Positions 32,901-44,144 of a DNA stretch of 64,000 nt are shown here, one piece after another. Made by a program: the position numbers and the translations under genes. Source of the stretch: Anthopleura xanthogrammica (taxonomy: Eukaryota > Cnidaria > Anthozoa > Actiniaria > Actiniidae); contig OZ025220.1 of assembly GCA_964019055.1 (NCBI GenBank), positions 10,358,098-10,422,097 of the forward strand. The letters are read 5' to 3'. The notes beneath the pieces were generated by a model. The model did no database searches. It was not told the DNA's origin and was given only the letters and a program-made list of their open reading frames with translations. Positions within the stretch are counted from its first letter, which is position 1. Every line of letters starts with the position of its first letter.

Positions 32901-34559
32901 CCCTACTAACATGAAGCCTAACTCGTAATAGAACCATGAGTGATGTGCACTGCCTCTTACAGTGGTAGTTGTGAATCATCCTCGTTTTACAAGCCTTAAT
33001 AGGGTAGCACTTAATAGCTTTTGGCTAAAAAACCTGTGGCCCTTGTTCCATGATTAAATTGGAATTTAGGGTTTGTTTTATGTGGATCAGGAAAGAGAAG
33101 AAAACCAGTGAACCTAGAGAAAAACCCTTGGAGCACAAGAGAGAACCACTGAATTCTACTAATATATGATGGTGAGTCTGGGAATCAAATATATGACTAT
33201 GGCAGTGAGAGACAATGCATTAGCAGTGCATATCAAGTACTTGAGCCATGGCTCATGAGACTGAAAAATCATTCCCTGCATCCCCAATAAAACAAACATC
33301 ATTGCAACAAATCTTAAAACACTGATCAACATTAACAGTACCTTTTTGCTAAACTTGAATTCAGTTTTTCAGCTCGACTGATTGCTTTTCTTGGTTTTGT
33401 ATCTCCAAGAAGTTTGTCAATGTGACCCTAGAAACAGAAGAGAGATTTTGAACAATCAAACTGTGGACACTCCCTGGGATCAAGACTAACTACACTGTAA
33501 GTAAACAAAGTATTGCCCTGACTAAGATCAGCCCAGAGGTTGTTTCAAGGTTTGATCTGTGAGTTAGCCATGCCCTGACTTAGATCAGGAGACAAGTGTT
33601 GCATATTTTACAACTAACTACTTGTAAGTATACCTTCTCTTTTTTATACTGAGGTGACTTGTGTATTTGCGTCCAAATATTGAAATATCTCATGAAGAAA
33701 ATGTATGCCATTTCTTCATCATACATCAGGTCAAAGTCTTGAGCTTTGAGGAACACCTTGTCGGCAGATTTACATAACCTACGATAATAATATCAATATG
33801 AAAATCAATTCATAGTTCCAAGAATTATTCATGAATACCTATCCCACGTCTCAGAAAGGATAAAAGACCTTATTCATTGTGGTGTAATTTTTCCCCATTT
33901 GTGAACCAAGTGTCATTGCTTTAGAGTACTTATCACTTTGTTTAATGGTTGTGCATAAGAAGACACATGATTGTTGATACAACTCAACAAAGAATCTTAT
34001 TCTCTAGGGAATAACATGTGATCTGAAATGGTGAAACATTGCACTATGATGAATTAATTTGGTCTGTCATATTTATTAGTTAATAACAGACCTCAGGGCC
34101 TCTCAACATCGTGAAAATTATATGAAACAATTATTAACAACTGTGTTCAAAATATAAAGTTCTATTCAATTGATTTTTAAGCATTTTAAAAGAACGACGA
34201 TTACTCTACGATATTTAAATCAATATAATAAGACATTTTGTCGTGTCTTGACATTTCATTGCGTATCAAGATTATGGCCAAATAACTGATTTATTTAGCG
34301 CTAGATTATTCTTGTTTTGTCTTTAACTAGATCGTAAGATGTCTTGATTATTAGTTTTTGGATTTAAACTAACAAAAAGTTTTCTATCTCCTACAAATCA
34401 TGACTATTTGTCGAATACATGTAATTCTAATTCTCATTTTTTTACTCACAGATTCAAACTTGCACTTCTCTCTGTGTTGAACTCTGCCATCGTATTCAGC
34501 TCAGAAACCGAATTCGCTTTGTAAAGATCCTTCAAATTCGTCTTTTTCGAAGAAGGCAT
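24182..34559 (-). CDS. USP8: ubiquitin carboxyl-terminal hydrolase 8 (USP8/UBPY), 1221 aa
   Basis: Cysteine protease that removes ubiquitin from endosomal cargo and ESCRT-0. Sixteen minus-strand exons, in transcription order: 34559-34450, 33778-33634, 33427-33342, 32815-32736, 32595-32553, 32310-32235, 31901-31853, 31737-31536, 31199-30929, 30786-29067, 28306-28119, 27908-27789, 27143-27027, 26580-26438, 24981-24732, 24247-24182 (3666 nt). Domains in order: N-terminal USP8 dimerisation/MIT-like helices (exons 2-4), rhodanese-like domain (exons 8-9, [17 protein letters not shown]), a Pro-rich repeat stretch, a WW domain ([11 protein letters not shown]...HTTHWNLP), then the USP catalytic domain. 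Catalytic Cys is in [17 protein letters not shown] and His in [10 protein letters not shown]; zinc-binding CLTC...CPKC is present. A 14-3-3 site RSLSSP and a STAM SH3-binding PQVDRTSKP are conserved. The last exon ends [14 protein letters not shown]. Confidence 0.97.
24512..24662. mobile_element. foldback MITE in last USP8 intron
   Basis: Inverted ends GGTATAGTCCATATAACG and TGATATAGACTATACT enclose a second inverted pair (CAGTTGACAATACA / TGTCATGTCAACTG). Confidence 0.6.
25021..26217 (-). repeat. minisatellite, 57-bp unit, about 21 copies
   Basis: Fills USP8 intron 14. Units are more than 90% identical by eye (CAACCTCTGGGCTGATCTAA, GGCATGGCTAACTCACAGAT, AGAACCCTGAAA). At its right end it runs without a break into a minus-strand SINE body (26218-26375). 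It is therefore best described as the expanded 3' tail of that SINE. Confidence 0.97.
26218..26375 (-). mobile_element. SINE body (type B tail) attached to the 57-bp minisatellite
   Basis: Read on the minus strand: a head with GGGTTCAATTCCTGGAC, then TTGGCCAGGGTCTCTCCCTT, then GGTTTTCCTCCCTCCAC, passing directly into the tandem tail. Confidence 0.75.
26664..26920 (+). repeat. (TGTC)n-rich array with ACTCTACC interruptions
   Basis: Repeats of CTGTCTGTCTGTCACTCTAC in USP8 intron 13. A complementary (ACAG)n array sits at 32365-32540 in intron 5. Confidence 0.95.
27360..27720. repeat. dispersed element with CATAACATTGAAATGGCTTCC
   Basis: Shares GACATGCCATAACATTGAAA, TATGGCTACAG and CCACTCATACGAAAACCACTC with 39690-39835 and 46480-46760. 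In USP8 intron 12. Confidence 0.6.
28022..28113 (-). mobile_element. SINE fragment abutting the USP8 exon 11 donor
   Basis: Contains the SINE core (minus strand ATGTTGGTTCTCTCCTGTAC) beginning within about 10 bp of the exon 11 splice donor (28118-28117), and a G17 run at 28044-28060. Confidence 0.65.
29916..30520 (-). repeat. coding minisatellite in USP8 exon 10 (39-bp unit, 13 aa)
   Basis: About 15 in-frame copies of a 13-residue unit of the type [13 protein letters not shown] / [13 protein letters not shown], alternating so that a 78-bp higher-order period is visible. Reading frame is kept throughout. Confidence 0.95.
31300..31515. repeat. tandem duplication, about 103-bp unit, two and a half copies
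   Basis: Repeats of GGATATTTTCTGGAACTACA and CTTAGACCCTCCCCACC in USP8 intron 8. Confidence 0.85.
32020..32183 (-). mobile_element. hAT-like MITE (164 bp)
   Basis: Inverted ends CAGGGCTTGAAATAGCGG and CTATTTCGAGCCCTG. Flanking 5-bp direct repeat GTGAA (32015-32019 and 32184-32188). Interior TTTGGCAGGCAAAAATAACGG is shared with the 47812 copy. Confidence 0.9.
33000..33245 (-). mobile_element. tRNA-derived SINE, type A tail, full length
   Basis: On the minus strand: head with TGATTCCCAGACTCACC, core GGTTCTCTCTTGTGCTCCAA and GGTTCACTGGTTTTCTTC, tail GCTATTAAGTGCTACCCT. In USP8 intron 3. A lone type B tail unit lies at 33520-33590 in intron 2. Confidence 0.75.
33868..34066. mobile_element. foldback MITE, CCCATTTCAGACCATGTG family (diverged)
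   Basis: Inverted pair CCCCATTTGTGAACCAAGTG and CATGTGATCTGAAATGG around CTTTAGAGTACTT...TCTAGGGAAT; outer ends AAGACCTTATTCATTGTG and a CATAGTG-type complement. In USP8 intron 1. Confidence 0.65.
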
Positions 34560-36440
34560 GATTACTTATTTTAAAAGACTGAAAACCTTGACGATCAGGC
34601 TTTTTATAGTCGTTATTTTACGGCAGGAAAACTCTCCATCGCTGACAGGAAAATCTGTTTATTTTGATCTGGCAGCCATGTTGTGACGTCATTCTAAATT
34701 ACAACAACAAATATGATTGGATAAAAGTATTAATGTAGATTTAAACCAATGAAATCCTTTGTTAAATTAACTAAGATATATATTAGAAAACTTGTGATTG
34801 GCATAATAATATCCAATCAATATGGCTGTCATATCCGATAAGGATGTTTACGCACAGGGAGCCCAAACTTGTTTTGGCAAATATTAATTTGTTTTATTTG
34901 ATTTTTAAGGTCGCTCAATATAGTTTTTTTCAGGCTTGAGGTAGCTCTTTTGAAATCACGATTTCGAAGCTTAAGAATTCTCAAGCTTCGAATCCTCTCT
35001 GTTTGAAACATTAGTGTCTTTATTTGCAAAATCTTGTGAGAAAAGAAATGTTCATGTTTTGTTATACTCAAGTAGTGCAACATGTGGGTGAAGCATGGAA
35101 ACTTTTACAAGACAGATTTTTAGTAATTCAAGAATAAATTTTTACACTCCATGGTCGAAAAGCGCGAGAAATCTTTAATTATTGACTGATCCTGCAAAAC
35201 CCCACATAGTTAATGGCAGTGCAAAATGGGAGTCAATGAAGTGTGACTGGAAAGGATATACCAATACATGGGTCTTTGTGCTCATAATTTTGCAGTGGCA
35301 AATAAAGAAGAAACCTTACAAGCAGCAGTGGCATAGCGAGGGGGCAAGGGGGGGGGGGGTAGATTCCCCCCCTTAAAATTTTTGGGTCCTCACTATGTCT
35401 CTGACAAGCAGTCGTTTCCAAATGGAAACCCTCTTTAACAAATCAAGTCAGGGAAGCTGCACCGAAGACAGTCGGTCAGAAACCCAGCCCTAAAAGATAT
35501 TGGCATGCGCCTCAACAAAGCCAATTTTGAAACCTACTGTACTGTGACAAACCTAAACTCAGTGGCGAAACTCAAATTGATGCCAAATTTTCTATCATTG
35601 CCATTTCAAATTGAAAGGATACTTCTTGCTATAGCTGCAGTGATAAATCCAGCAATCAGCCAATAAAGATTCCTCGCCACCACCTCCTCCCTGGGACAAT
35701 GTCCTTGATGTAGAGAGAATAGGAAAAAAGATGGCAATTGCAGATGATGACTTATGATGGTGATGATGACAAAAAGAATGATGAAAAGAATGACTGATGA
35801 TGACCTGGACAGTGACTAATGAAAATGTAAGATGATGATGATAATGGCAATGATGATGGTAATGATTATGATGATATTGATGATCATTATACATGGTGAT
35901 GATGATGATGATACACGATGGTGATGATTATGATGGTGGTGATGATAGTGATGATGATGATGATGATGATTATACATGGTGATGATAATGATGATACACG
36001 ATGATGGTGATGATTATAATGATGGTGGTGATGATGGTGATGATGATACACGATGGTGATGATTATGAAGATGGTGGTGATGATGGTGATGATGATTATA
36101 CATGGTGATGATGATATATGATGATGATGATACATGGTGATGCTGATGATGATGTTTTAAATATGATGACATGTCTAAAGTGTAAAGAAAACAAAGTGAT
36201 AAGAGAAAAGAAAATCCTTTACAAATGATGTTATTTTATTTTATTGCTTTGTTGCACTTTATTAGCCCCATTATCTGACATAACGGTTATTCCTATAATA
36301 CTGAAATACTAACTAGTGTGGTCTGAACTGTGTAAAGCAAAACAGGACAGTTGCAGACATCCAAGATTCACAGTAAGAAAATGAAATAATAATTATGGCT
36401 CACTATAAAAAGATCTTAGTTCCATATAGTATTATCATTA
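34560..36440. other. intergenic USP8-ISOC, with (TGA)n array at 35750-36160
   Basis: The region upstream of USP8 (34560-35300) shows nothing recognisable as coding. A dispersed element with GGCATAGCGAGGGGGCAAGG and a G-run lies at 35325-35420. From 35750 to 36160 is degenerate TGATGATGG with ATACATGGTG and ATACACGATG interruptions. AATAAA signals on the minus strand near 36240 probably serve the ISOC gene. Confidence 0.6.
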
Positions 36441-38421
36441 TTAGACTTTAGACAATAATCCAGAGTCTGGTGCTGATGTCTTGACGAGGGCTTGGACTTC
36501 TTTAAAGTTTGGATGCTTGCTGTTACCTAGCAACATGAAAAGGACAGACTCGCTTGTTGTTATGAATGCACCACTTTGACGAAGGCGCTGAAGAGAAATG
36601 AAGAATGTATAAGAAGAGAATGTAACAAACTACTGTATTGGTATGTAACCCATGACAAGTTTGCATAACTAAAACTATTCATGGCCCAATAATTTGTACG
36701 AAGGGTGGATAGGACTATTTGGTGGATAAATCTTATCCAGTGCATAAATTTATTGGATAACAGCATCGACTTATCCACTGGATAAGGATTTATCCAAGTG
36801 ATAGCGCTATCCACCCCTCGTACAACTGGGTCCAGAAAAGTACCTATCTCGTTTTTTACGACATTAAAAGAGATGGAATAACTTCCAGTTAATATAGCAA
36901 CTAGTACTTACGTCTAAAGCAAACATCCTCTCCACCATGGTGCGTGATGACACACCATCAGCCAAAATGTGAACTTCGTAGTTTCTTTCAAGCAAATCAA
37001 GTGTTGTTTGAAGAATACACACTTGTGTCTGAAAGGTAAATTGGACATAGACTTGTATAAAAAATCTAATGATATTCATGGATGCCAGAACCTTTTCTGA
37101 ACCTGCAGTGCAGAATGATTCCAGTCCACTTAGGCATTATGTTTCCCATTTCAGACCATGTGCTCAAGGGAATGACACATGGTCTGTAATGGGAAAACAT
37201 TGCACCATAGCTGAAAAGCATTCCTAGTAAAGAAAGAAATAATACTCAAGGGAATGACATGGTCTGAAATGGGAAAACATTACACCATAGCTGAAAAGCA
37301 TTCCTAGTAAAGAAAGAAATGATACTCAAGGGAATGACACATACCGGTAGGTTGACACATGGTCAAATGGGATAACAGTGAGTTAGATCTGTTAGTAAAT
37401 ATTTAGGACATTGATTTACCTCTATCCCGAAGAGCACCACAGACTTCACATTAGGCATTTTCTTCAGTTCTTCTTCCACTTCTGGTATGACCATGGAGAA
37501 TACTGTCTTGGGGAATATTTTTTCCTTGAATTCACTGGTATCTATGTCACTAACGGTGCTTCCTAATCCCTTAGGGTACTGCTCTGTAGCAATGATAGGG
37601 ATCTTCATGATGTTACCTGCCGTAACCTTAAAACATATAAACATTCATATGTACATGTGTTACAGTGCAACGTGCAAAAATATGACCACATTTACAGTCA
37701 AAACAGCTCAAGTGTACCCCTCTAGGCTCCATGAATATTGAGTTGATATTCACTCTGAGTTTTCATAAAAAATCTGAAGACTCCAAACTTCACATTTTTC
37801 ACAACTAAAATTCTAAGGGATGGCCTTTCTGGGGAGTTTTTCTACCTTGGCATGGCAATTGTTGAAGAATCCAATCTAAACTCAAGTAGATAATCTATTT
37901 TCAAGTTTGGAGTAAGAGTGAATAATAAATTCATTAATGGATTCTAGCAGGGTACACTTGAGCCGTTTTGACTGTAAGGTATTCACATACTTCTATGCAT
38001 ACTGTAGACTGACACTTAGTATGTGAATACAATTATAGATGTGGTCATATTCACATTCAAAATAGACCTTAAACTATGCAGAAATAACGAACTTTCAGTT
38101 GAAAATAGGCATAAATTAACTGCAAATCCCCAGCTACCAAGGCGAACAGCCAACCGTCGTAATAAAGCAAGAAGAAAAACGAAAGAAGAAAGCAAAGACG
38201 AATGGAAATATTGAATTCAAGTTACGCAATGTCTGAAACCAAAACACTCAATAATCTGAGATCAAGTAAACAGAAAGCAGAAATAAGACACTCACCATTC
38301 TCTGTGCAACCTTAATGATCTCAGGGAAATACCGAATGGATGGACGAAACTTCTCCTGCATATCACACAGCAAAAATGCTGTGCTTTCTGTAGCAAGACG
38401 ACCAAGACGAGTAGCAGCCAT
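36441..38421 (-). CDS. isochorismatase domain-containing protein (ISOC1/2 type), 198 aa
   Basis: Four exons: 38421-38296, 37626-37420, 37028-36912 and 36587-36441, all phase 0. Start [20 protein letters not shown]. The cysteine-hydrolase fold is complete: Asp in [21 protein letters not shown], Lys in FPKTVFSMV, and the nucleophile Cys in [12 protein letters not shown] after VVLFGIE. The tail [12 protein letters not shown]...SAPDSGLL is a family hallmark. Best match in memory is ISOC2 (205 aa, partly mitochondrial). The family's physiological substrate is not established. It lies about 490 bp downstream of the HINT gene on the same strand. Introns 1 and 3 hold foldback elements (37693-37977; 36690-36833). 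Confidence 0.95.
36690..36833. mobile_element. foldback MITE with TTATCCA repeats
   Basis: Inverted ends TTTGTACGAAGGGTGGATA and TATCCACCCCTCGTACAA; internal TTATCCACTGGATAA palindromes. Confidence 0.8.
37135..37376. mobile_element. tandemly arranged copies of the CCATTTCAGACCATGTG foldback family
   Basis: Two and a half units contain CTCAAGGGAATGACA...GGTCTGAAATGGGAAAACAT, with the duplicated block ATAGCTGAAAAGCATTCCTA. In ISOC intron 2. Confidence 0.75.
37693..37977. mobile_element. foldback MITE, 285 bp
   Basis: Inverted ends ACAGTCAAAACAGCTCAAGT and ACTTGAGCCGTTTTGACTGT, with CTAGG/CTAGC inside. In ISOC intron 1. Confidence 0.85.
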
Positions 38422-38913
38422 GTTGGATACACAGGAAACCCAATACAGTAGTACAGATTATGACACAGGAAGCCCAAGCTAAATCCTCTGGGCTTATACT
38501 CATTCGTGAGGGTTTTTATGGACTTACAACCAGGAGGGCTTATCTTTGGGAGGAGGGGGTGGATATGACCAGAGGGAAATTTGAGTTGGATGAAGAGATG
38601 AAACAGTCAATATTTTATGTGTCATCAATGCTATAAACACAATATTTCAAAGGTGGGGGTTATAAAGGGTAGGGCTTTGGAGGGGTTTATCATAGATCTC
38701 CAAAAGCCAAATTGATACAACAGCAAAACTTTAATAGATTTTTTTTTAAATTTTTAAGTAACAATATCTCTTACCAAAGAAATCGGCTGTCAAACTGTTC
38801 AGGAAAAATGGACAACACTTTTATAACAAACCACTGTTTATTTCAGATATTGTTTTAATATCAATGACAAGTGGCTGTGCATGTTTCATTATTAAATCAT
38901 TGGTAATAATTGA

Positions 38914-40113
<1,200 letters not shown>

Positions 40114-41285
40114 CTTAGATGGTACGGGTCACTCTTTACTCACCCCTCCCTCTGAAGGTAGGTTATAAGCAGCACAGGTAACCCAAATAGTGAAATGATC
40201 TCGATGCGCGTGGATGAATGAATGAATGAAGGAATGGATTGATGGACGGACGGACGGACGGATAGATGGAAAACTTTTTTCGCCTTACAAATATTTAACA
40301 ATTAGTCCTCGAGTCCGAATGGTCTACGAGTCAATAGCCCATGAGGCCGAAGGCCGAATGGGCTATTGACTCGTAGGCCATGAGGGCGAGAGGTCTAATT
40401 GTTTTAGTAAAAACCTACTAATCGGTCCAATAAAAGGATGCAAAAAGTTTTGGATTTTGCTTTAAATATATTTTTTTTGGTTTTCAAAACCGGGGCTTTT
40501 CGCTACTAGAGGTCTATCACTAATAAACCCCTAGTAGCTCAGCCAATCACAGGGCTCGATTGGTGATAGACCATTAATAGGTTTTTTCTAATTACAAATA
40601 TTTCTTTTTAAGATATGTCGTACTTCCGTGTGCTTATTGCGGTATGGACTTGCCCCAAGTCGACCTCTCTTTGCGAGCGCAGCGAGAGAGCGACGGAGTC
40701 GCGAGTGGCGCGTCAGTATATATACTCAGTGGGCGGCGGACTTTGCGAAAGTCCGTAATACGACACTTAAGGGGTGGGGTGTACTAGTTTAAGCTGATAG
40801 AATACATGAAGGTTAATCTGTGTTCTTATTCTTCATTTCTCTTATATAAAGCTACGGACACACGGTGCAATATTGCGCGCAATGTTGCAGGCAATCGATG
40901 TTGCAAGCAATGCATTTCACGACGCAGTTTTATTTGTTGCGCGCAATGTTGCATCGTGACTTCGTCTTAAGTCTTTCTCGAGACTACTGACACCACAACG
41001 ACACAAAGAGGGGGAAACGAAATGAATGCAAATGCTGAATTTTGTCAATGGAAATGGAAGAGAGCTCGAGACATTACGGATATCATGTTCATTTGTGGGG
41101 GGAGGGCTGGGGATCAAATGGCGGGTCGTAATCAATAAGCAAACACGTTGAAAGAAATGAAAACAAAACCATTTCCTGAGTCAAAGTTTTCGTAGGTCAA
41201 GTTTCCTAGTTACATGCTAATTTTAGATGTAATTTATATTTTTCCTGTTTAGTGCCATCCCCATTAGTACAAGTTTCTTTTCTAC
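40114..41285. other. divergent intergenic HINT/TenA region with palindromic elements
   Basis: At 40300-40400, near-perfect palindrome ACGAGTCAATAGCCCATGAG with its complement about the GGCCGAAGGCC centre. At 40396-40590, outer inverted ends TTAGTAAAAACCTACTAAT and ATTAATAGGTTTTTTCTAA. At 40655-40730, a GC-rich stretch (GCGAGCGCAGCGAGAGAGCG). At 40855-40960, part of the TGCGCGCAATGTTGCA element (full copy 43083-43259). Promoters of both genes are presumably here. Confidence 0.6.
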
Positions 41286-44144
41286 ATGTTATCTGCTAGA
41301 GCGCTGCTGAAATTGAGTACTAGAATGAGTTCCACCAAACTGAGAAGAGGTGTTACACCAAGAATACAAACCGGGGGGGGGGGGGAGGGTACTACCACCC
41401 CAACTTGGGTGGGGGTGTACCGCCAGGTCCTCAAAACCCTGACCCTATCCCAGGCTAGAATTTTGATTTCATATACCCTACCCCAGACTAAACCTAAGAA
41501 TTGTAAACCCTATCCCAGATGCAAAAAACGGTTATTCAATAGATTTCAATAACTATTTGGCAATTGTTTAATTGAATTTAAATCGTTTTTTTTTTTGTGC
41601 CGGCAGAAAACGTAGCCTACCAGGCTAAAACAACTAAAACATAACCCTATCCCAGAAAAAATGTCAAAAAGATACCCTATCCCAGACAAAAACCTTACCC
41701 TTCCCCAGACAAATTGTAAAAAAATGATACCCTACCCCAGACCTAAAAGCCAAAAAACCATACCCTATCGGGCGGCACATACCCGTATAGCAAATATAGG
41801 GGAGTACCCCCCCCCCCCCCCGGGAATACAAACCTCGATATCTGCCCTTGATCAGGTCGATACAAAGATGACTGAAGCACGGGTAAGCAATTCTTAGAAG
41901 AGCCGGACGGCACACCCGCTCTGAATACTTTCAGTTTCCCTGTGAAGTCTTTTCATGCGACTGAGTATAACCTTCTTTAATCCCTGGTTGAAACCCAAAC
42001 ATTGCAAAGTTTTAGATTTACGGATATAATTTTTGGTACACAAATTGTTACAGATAGATAGATATAAAAACTATAAGAAACTAAATATATGCAAAAAATA
42101 TTAAATATATAGTAATAAGGAAATGAAGATATATACGCTAAATTGACAAAAGTTTAAAATTACTACTGGATCAAAAACTAATGTATAAAATTCAAAATCT
42201 AGGGTCGTGAACCACTTAAGGGCATTATGGATAATAAAGCTATTTCGAAATCTATTGGTATTAAAGACAGGCTTAAAACTACGCTTCCTTAAAGTGCGAG
42301 TACACGAATTAGGGGCCGGCAGCAGCTTCCGCAATCTATGATCAGGTGACTCAAAAATACTAGAAAAAAGCTTATCTGTCAATTCTTGACGGCGATCGGA
42401 TAGCATGTTAAGGCGTGCAAGACCTAGAGCCTCCTCATAAGGAGAAGAGGGGAAAATTATGCGCATTGCTCGCTTTTGGACAGACTCAAGATCACTTACG
42501 TGAAAGATAAGCAGGCAGGCTATCGTGAAACCCAGGGCACGCATATTCGAGAAACAATCTTGGTCCAGTTTTACACGCTGCTTGCGACAGATGAGAAAGT
42601 CTATTATCCAGGAGACAACCGCCCCAGGAAGGGCAAACGAACGAACGCCTTCTTCAGTAAAGTCAAATATGTTATGTGCACATTCTTTTCACAGCCTGAA
42701 TCTGTTCCTCTTTCTGAATACATGTGGAACGAATCACTGAGTCTTGCTAACTCTGCCCTGGAGACACAGTTCCTGCACGGTATTCGTCATGGTAGCCTAC
42801 ACCCTGAGCAATATGGAGCCTATTGTGTACAAGACGTGCCTTACTGCAGCAATGCTGTAAAGGACTATGATATCTCCATACAAAAGGCACAGATGCCAGA
42901 AGTAAAGGAATTTCTTCAAAAACGAAGAGATGGTTATCAAGAGTATCTTGACTTTTCCATGGTAAGTTAAGAGATTAATTGTTAAGAATTAAGAATTAAG
43001 TAATCAATCAATAATATTCAATCGTCAATCTCTTGAGAATAAAATTCTTTGTTTGAGCTGTTTCCATATTAATGTGTCTTCTCATTCGCAATCGACACAC
43101 GGTGCAACATTGCGCGCAACTGTTGCAGGCAATCGATGATGCGAGCCATGCCACACGTTGCAATTTGTTAGCGCAATGTTGCTCAAGTAGAAAACAATCC
43201 TACTTCAGCAACATTGCCTGCAATATTGCGCGCAATATTGCACCGTGTGTCCGAACCTTAACCAATCAAAGTGCGGAAGCCATTTCACAGTACAATGACG
43301 TGAATATTTTCTGCACTTAACCAATCAGAAAGCGCGAAGGCGCCCTGATTATCCAATCACAGTGCAACAGCAGCCATTTAATGTGTCATGAAACCTTTTA
43401 CTCACCCAAACTTGGACGACTGTTTTTTAGGAAACATGGCACATTGAAGACCCAAAGGCGCTCGTCCTTAACCAAGCAGCTCAGCAGTACATCACCTTTG
43501 AACATATGGTTTCGATGTGTAAGGATCCTGTGTACCTGGTGGTTGCTATGATACCATGTTCAAGGTTGTGGTACTGGCTGGCCAATCAGATGCTTGCTTA
43601 TGAAGGTAACTCGCAAAATCCCCCCCTCCCCAGAGTTTGTTGGGTCTCTCCTTTGATTCAAAAGTTTTTCTCCAGGTTCTCTGGTTTTCTTCCCTCTTTT
43701 AATAAAACCCAACACAATAAATTTCAATTCGTTCTGTGAGTTAGCCATGCCCTGAGATCAACCCAGAGGTTTTTTCTGTGTTCTTGATCTGGTTGTACCA
43801 ACACCCCATTTTTGCGCGCGTCGTTTTTCAATACTAGCCTCATTCCCAAGAAATACAACCCACACACTAACAAGTTCCATTACCATGGTTACTCACGGTA
43901 TATTTTTTTAGGGGCCACCAATGTCTACAGCTTCTGGATAAGAGAAAACAGACAAGGAGATGGAGGGAAAAAACTGGAAAACTTTGTGAACTCCTACTCG
44001 TCCAGACTAGACAAGGACACAGCCTTGAAGATCTACCAAACAGCTATGCTCTGTGAGGCGAACTTCATGCGTTCCGCCTGTAATCAAGTCCTGCAGCCCC
44101 TTTGTGAAGGCCTAGAGGAAGCTTTGAAAAGAGCACAGAAGTGA
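41286..44144 (+). CDS. TenA/THI-4 (thiaminase II-like) family protein, first exon interrupted by a transposon
   Basis: TenA-type enzymes salvage thiamin by hydrolysing aminopyrimidine derivatives. Exons: first exon 41286-41882 (split by the element 41371-41823), then 42695-42961, 43431-43605 and 43912-44144. Without the insert and its duplicated 9 bp the CDS is 810 nt (269 aa) and all phases agree. The body is an all-helical TenA fold: YMWNESLSLANSALETQFL, HGSLHPEQYGAYCVQDVPYC, MIPCSRLWYWLANQM (Cys in the position of the catalytic Cys) and MLCEANFMRSA (candidate catalytic Glu). The N-terminus MLSARALLKLSTRMSS is basic and amphipathic, suggesting mitochondrial import. As sequenced, translation from 41286 enters the element and stops at 41552. 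An in-frame ATG at 41868 could still start a form without the presequence. So either this allele lost targeting, or the element is spliced out. Confidence 0.88.
41371..41823. mobile_element. non-autonomous TIR element with G-run termini, inserted in a coding exon
   Basis: Left end CCGGGGGGGGGGGGAGGGTACT and right end AGTACCCCCCCC...CCGG are inverted. A 9-bp direct repeat GAATACAAA flanks it (41362-41370 and 41824-41832). The interior consists of degenerate repeats of ACCCTATCCCAGACNAAAA and has no transposase. A 9-bp duplication is seen in Mutator-like and some other DNA transposons; family assignment is open. Confidence 0.85.
42050..42690 (-). mobile_element. LINE 3' fragment with internal deletion
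   Basis: On the minus strand, a piece resembling the mid reverse-transcriptase region (WIIDFLICRKQRVKLDQD, about 42545-42640) is joined to the post-RT C-terminus (LESVQKRAMRIIFP, YEEALGLARLNMLSDRRQEL, HRLRKLLPAPN, down to 42230). The segment carrying the catalytic YADD is absent. The element reaches to within a few bases of the acceptor of TenA exon 2 (42694). Confidence 0.7.
43083..43259. mobile_element. MITE with TIR GACACACGGTGCAACATTGCGC
   Basis: Inverted ends CGACACACGGTGCAACATTG and CAATATTGCACCGTGTGTCCG; repeated TTGCGCGCAATRTTGCA palindromes inside. Partial relative at 40855-40960. In TenA intron 2. Confidence 0.85.
43640..43790 (+). mobile_element. SINE fragment, type B tail
   Basis: GGTTCTCTGGTTTTCTTCCC core followed by TTCTGTGAGTTAGCCATGCC and CAACCCAGAGGTT, a single unit of the tail that forms the minisatellites elsewhere. 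In TenA intron 3. Confidence 0.7.

Noticed and set aside
34829..35083. 84-codon minus-strand frame upstream of USP8
   Set aside because: No recognisable domain, no splice partners, AT-rich composition.
38023..38214. 63-codon basic frame
   Set aside because: Lies in ISOC intron 1 on the opposite strand; composition suggests chance.
40655..40760. GC-rich segment considered as a CpG-island promoter or RNA gene
   Set aside because: It is short, contains imperfect inverted repeats, and has no cloverleaf or start-site context; more likely an element boundary.
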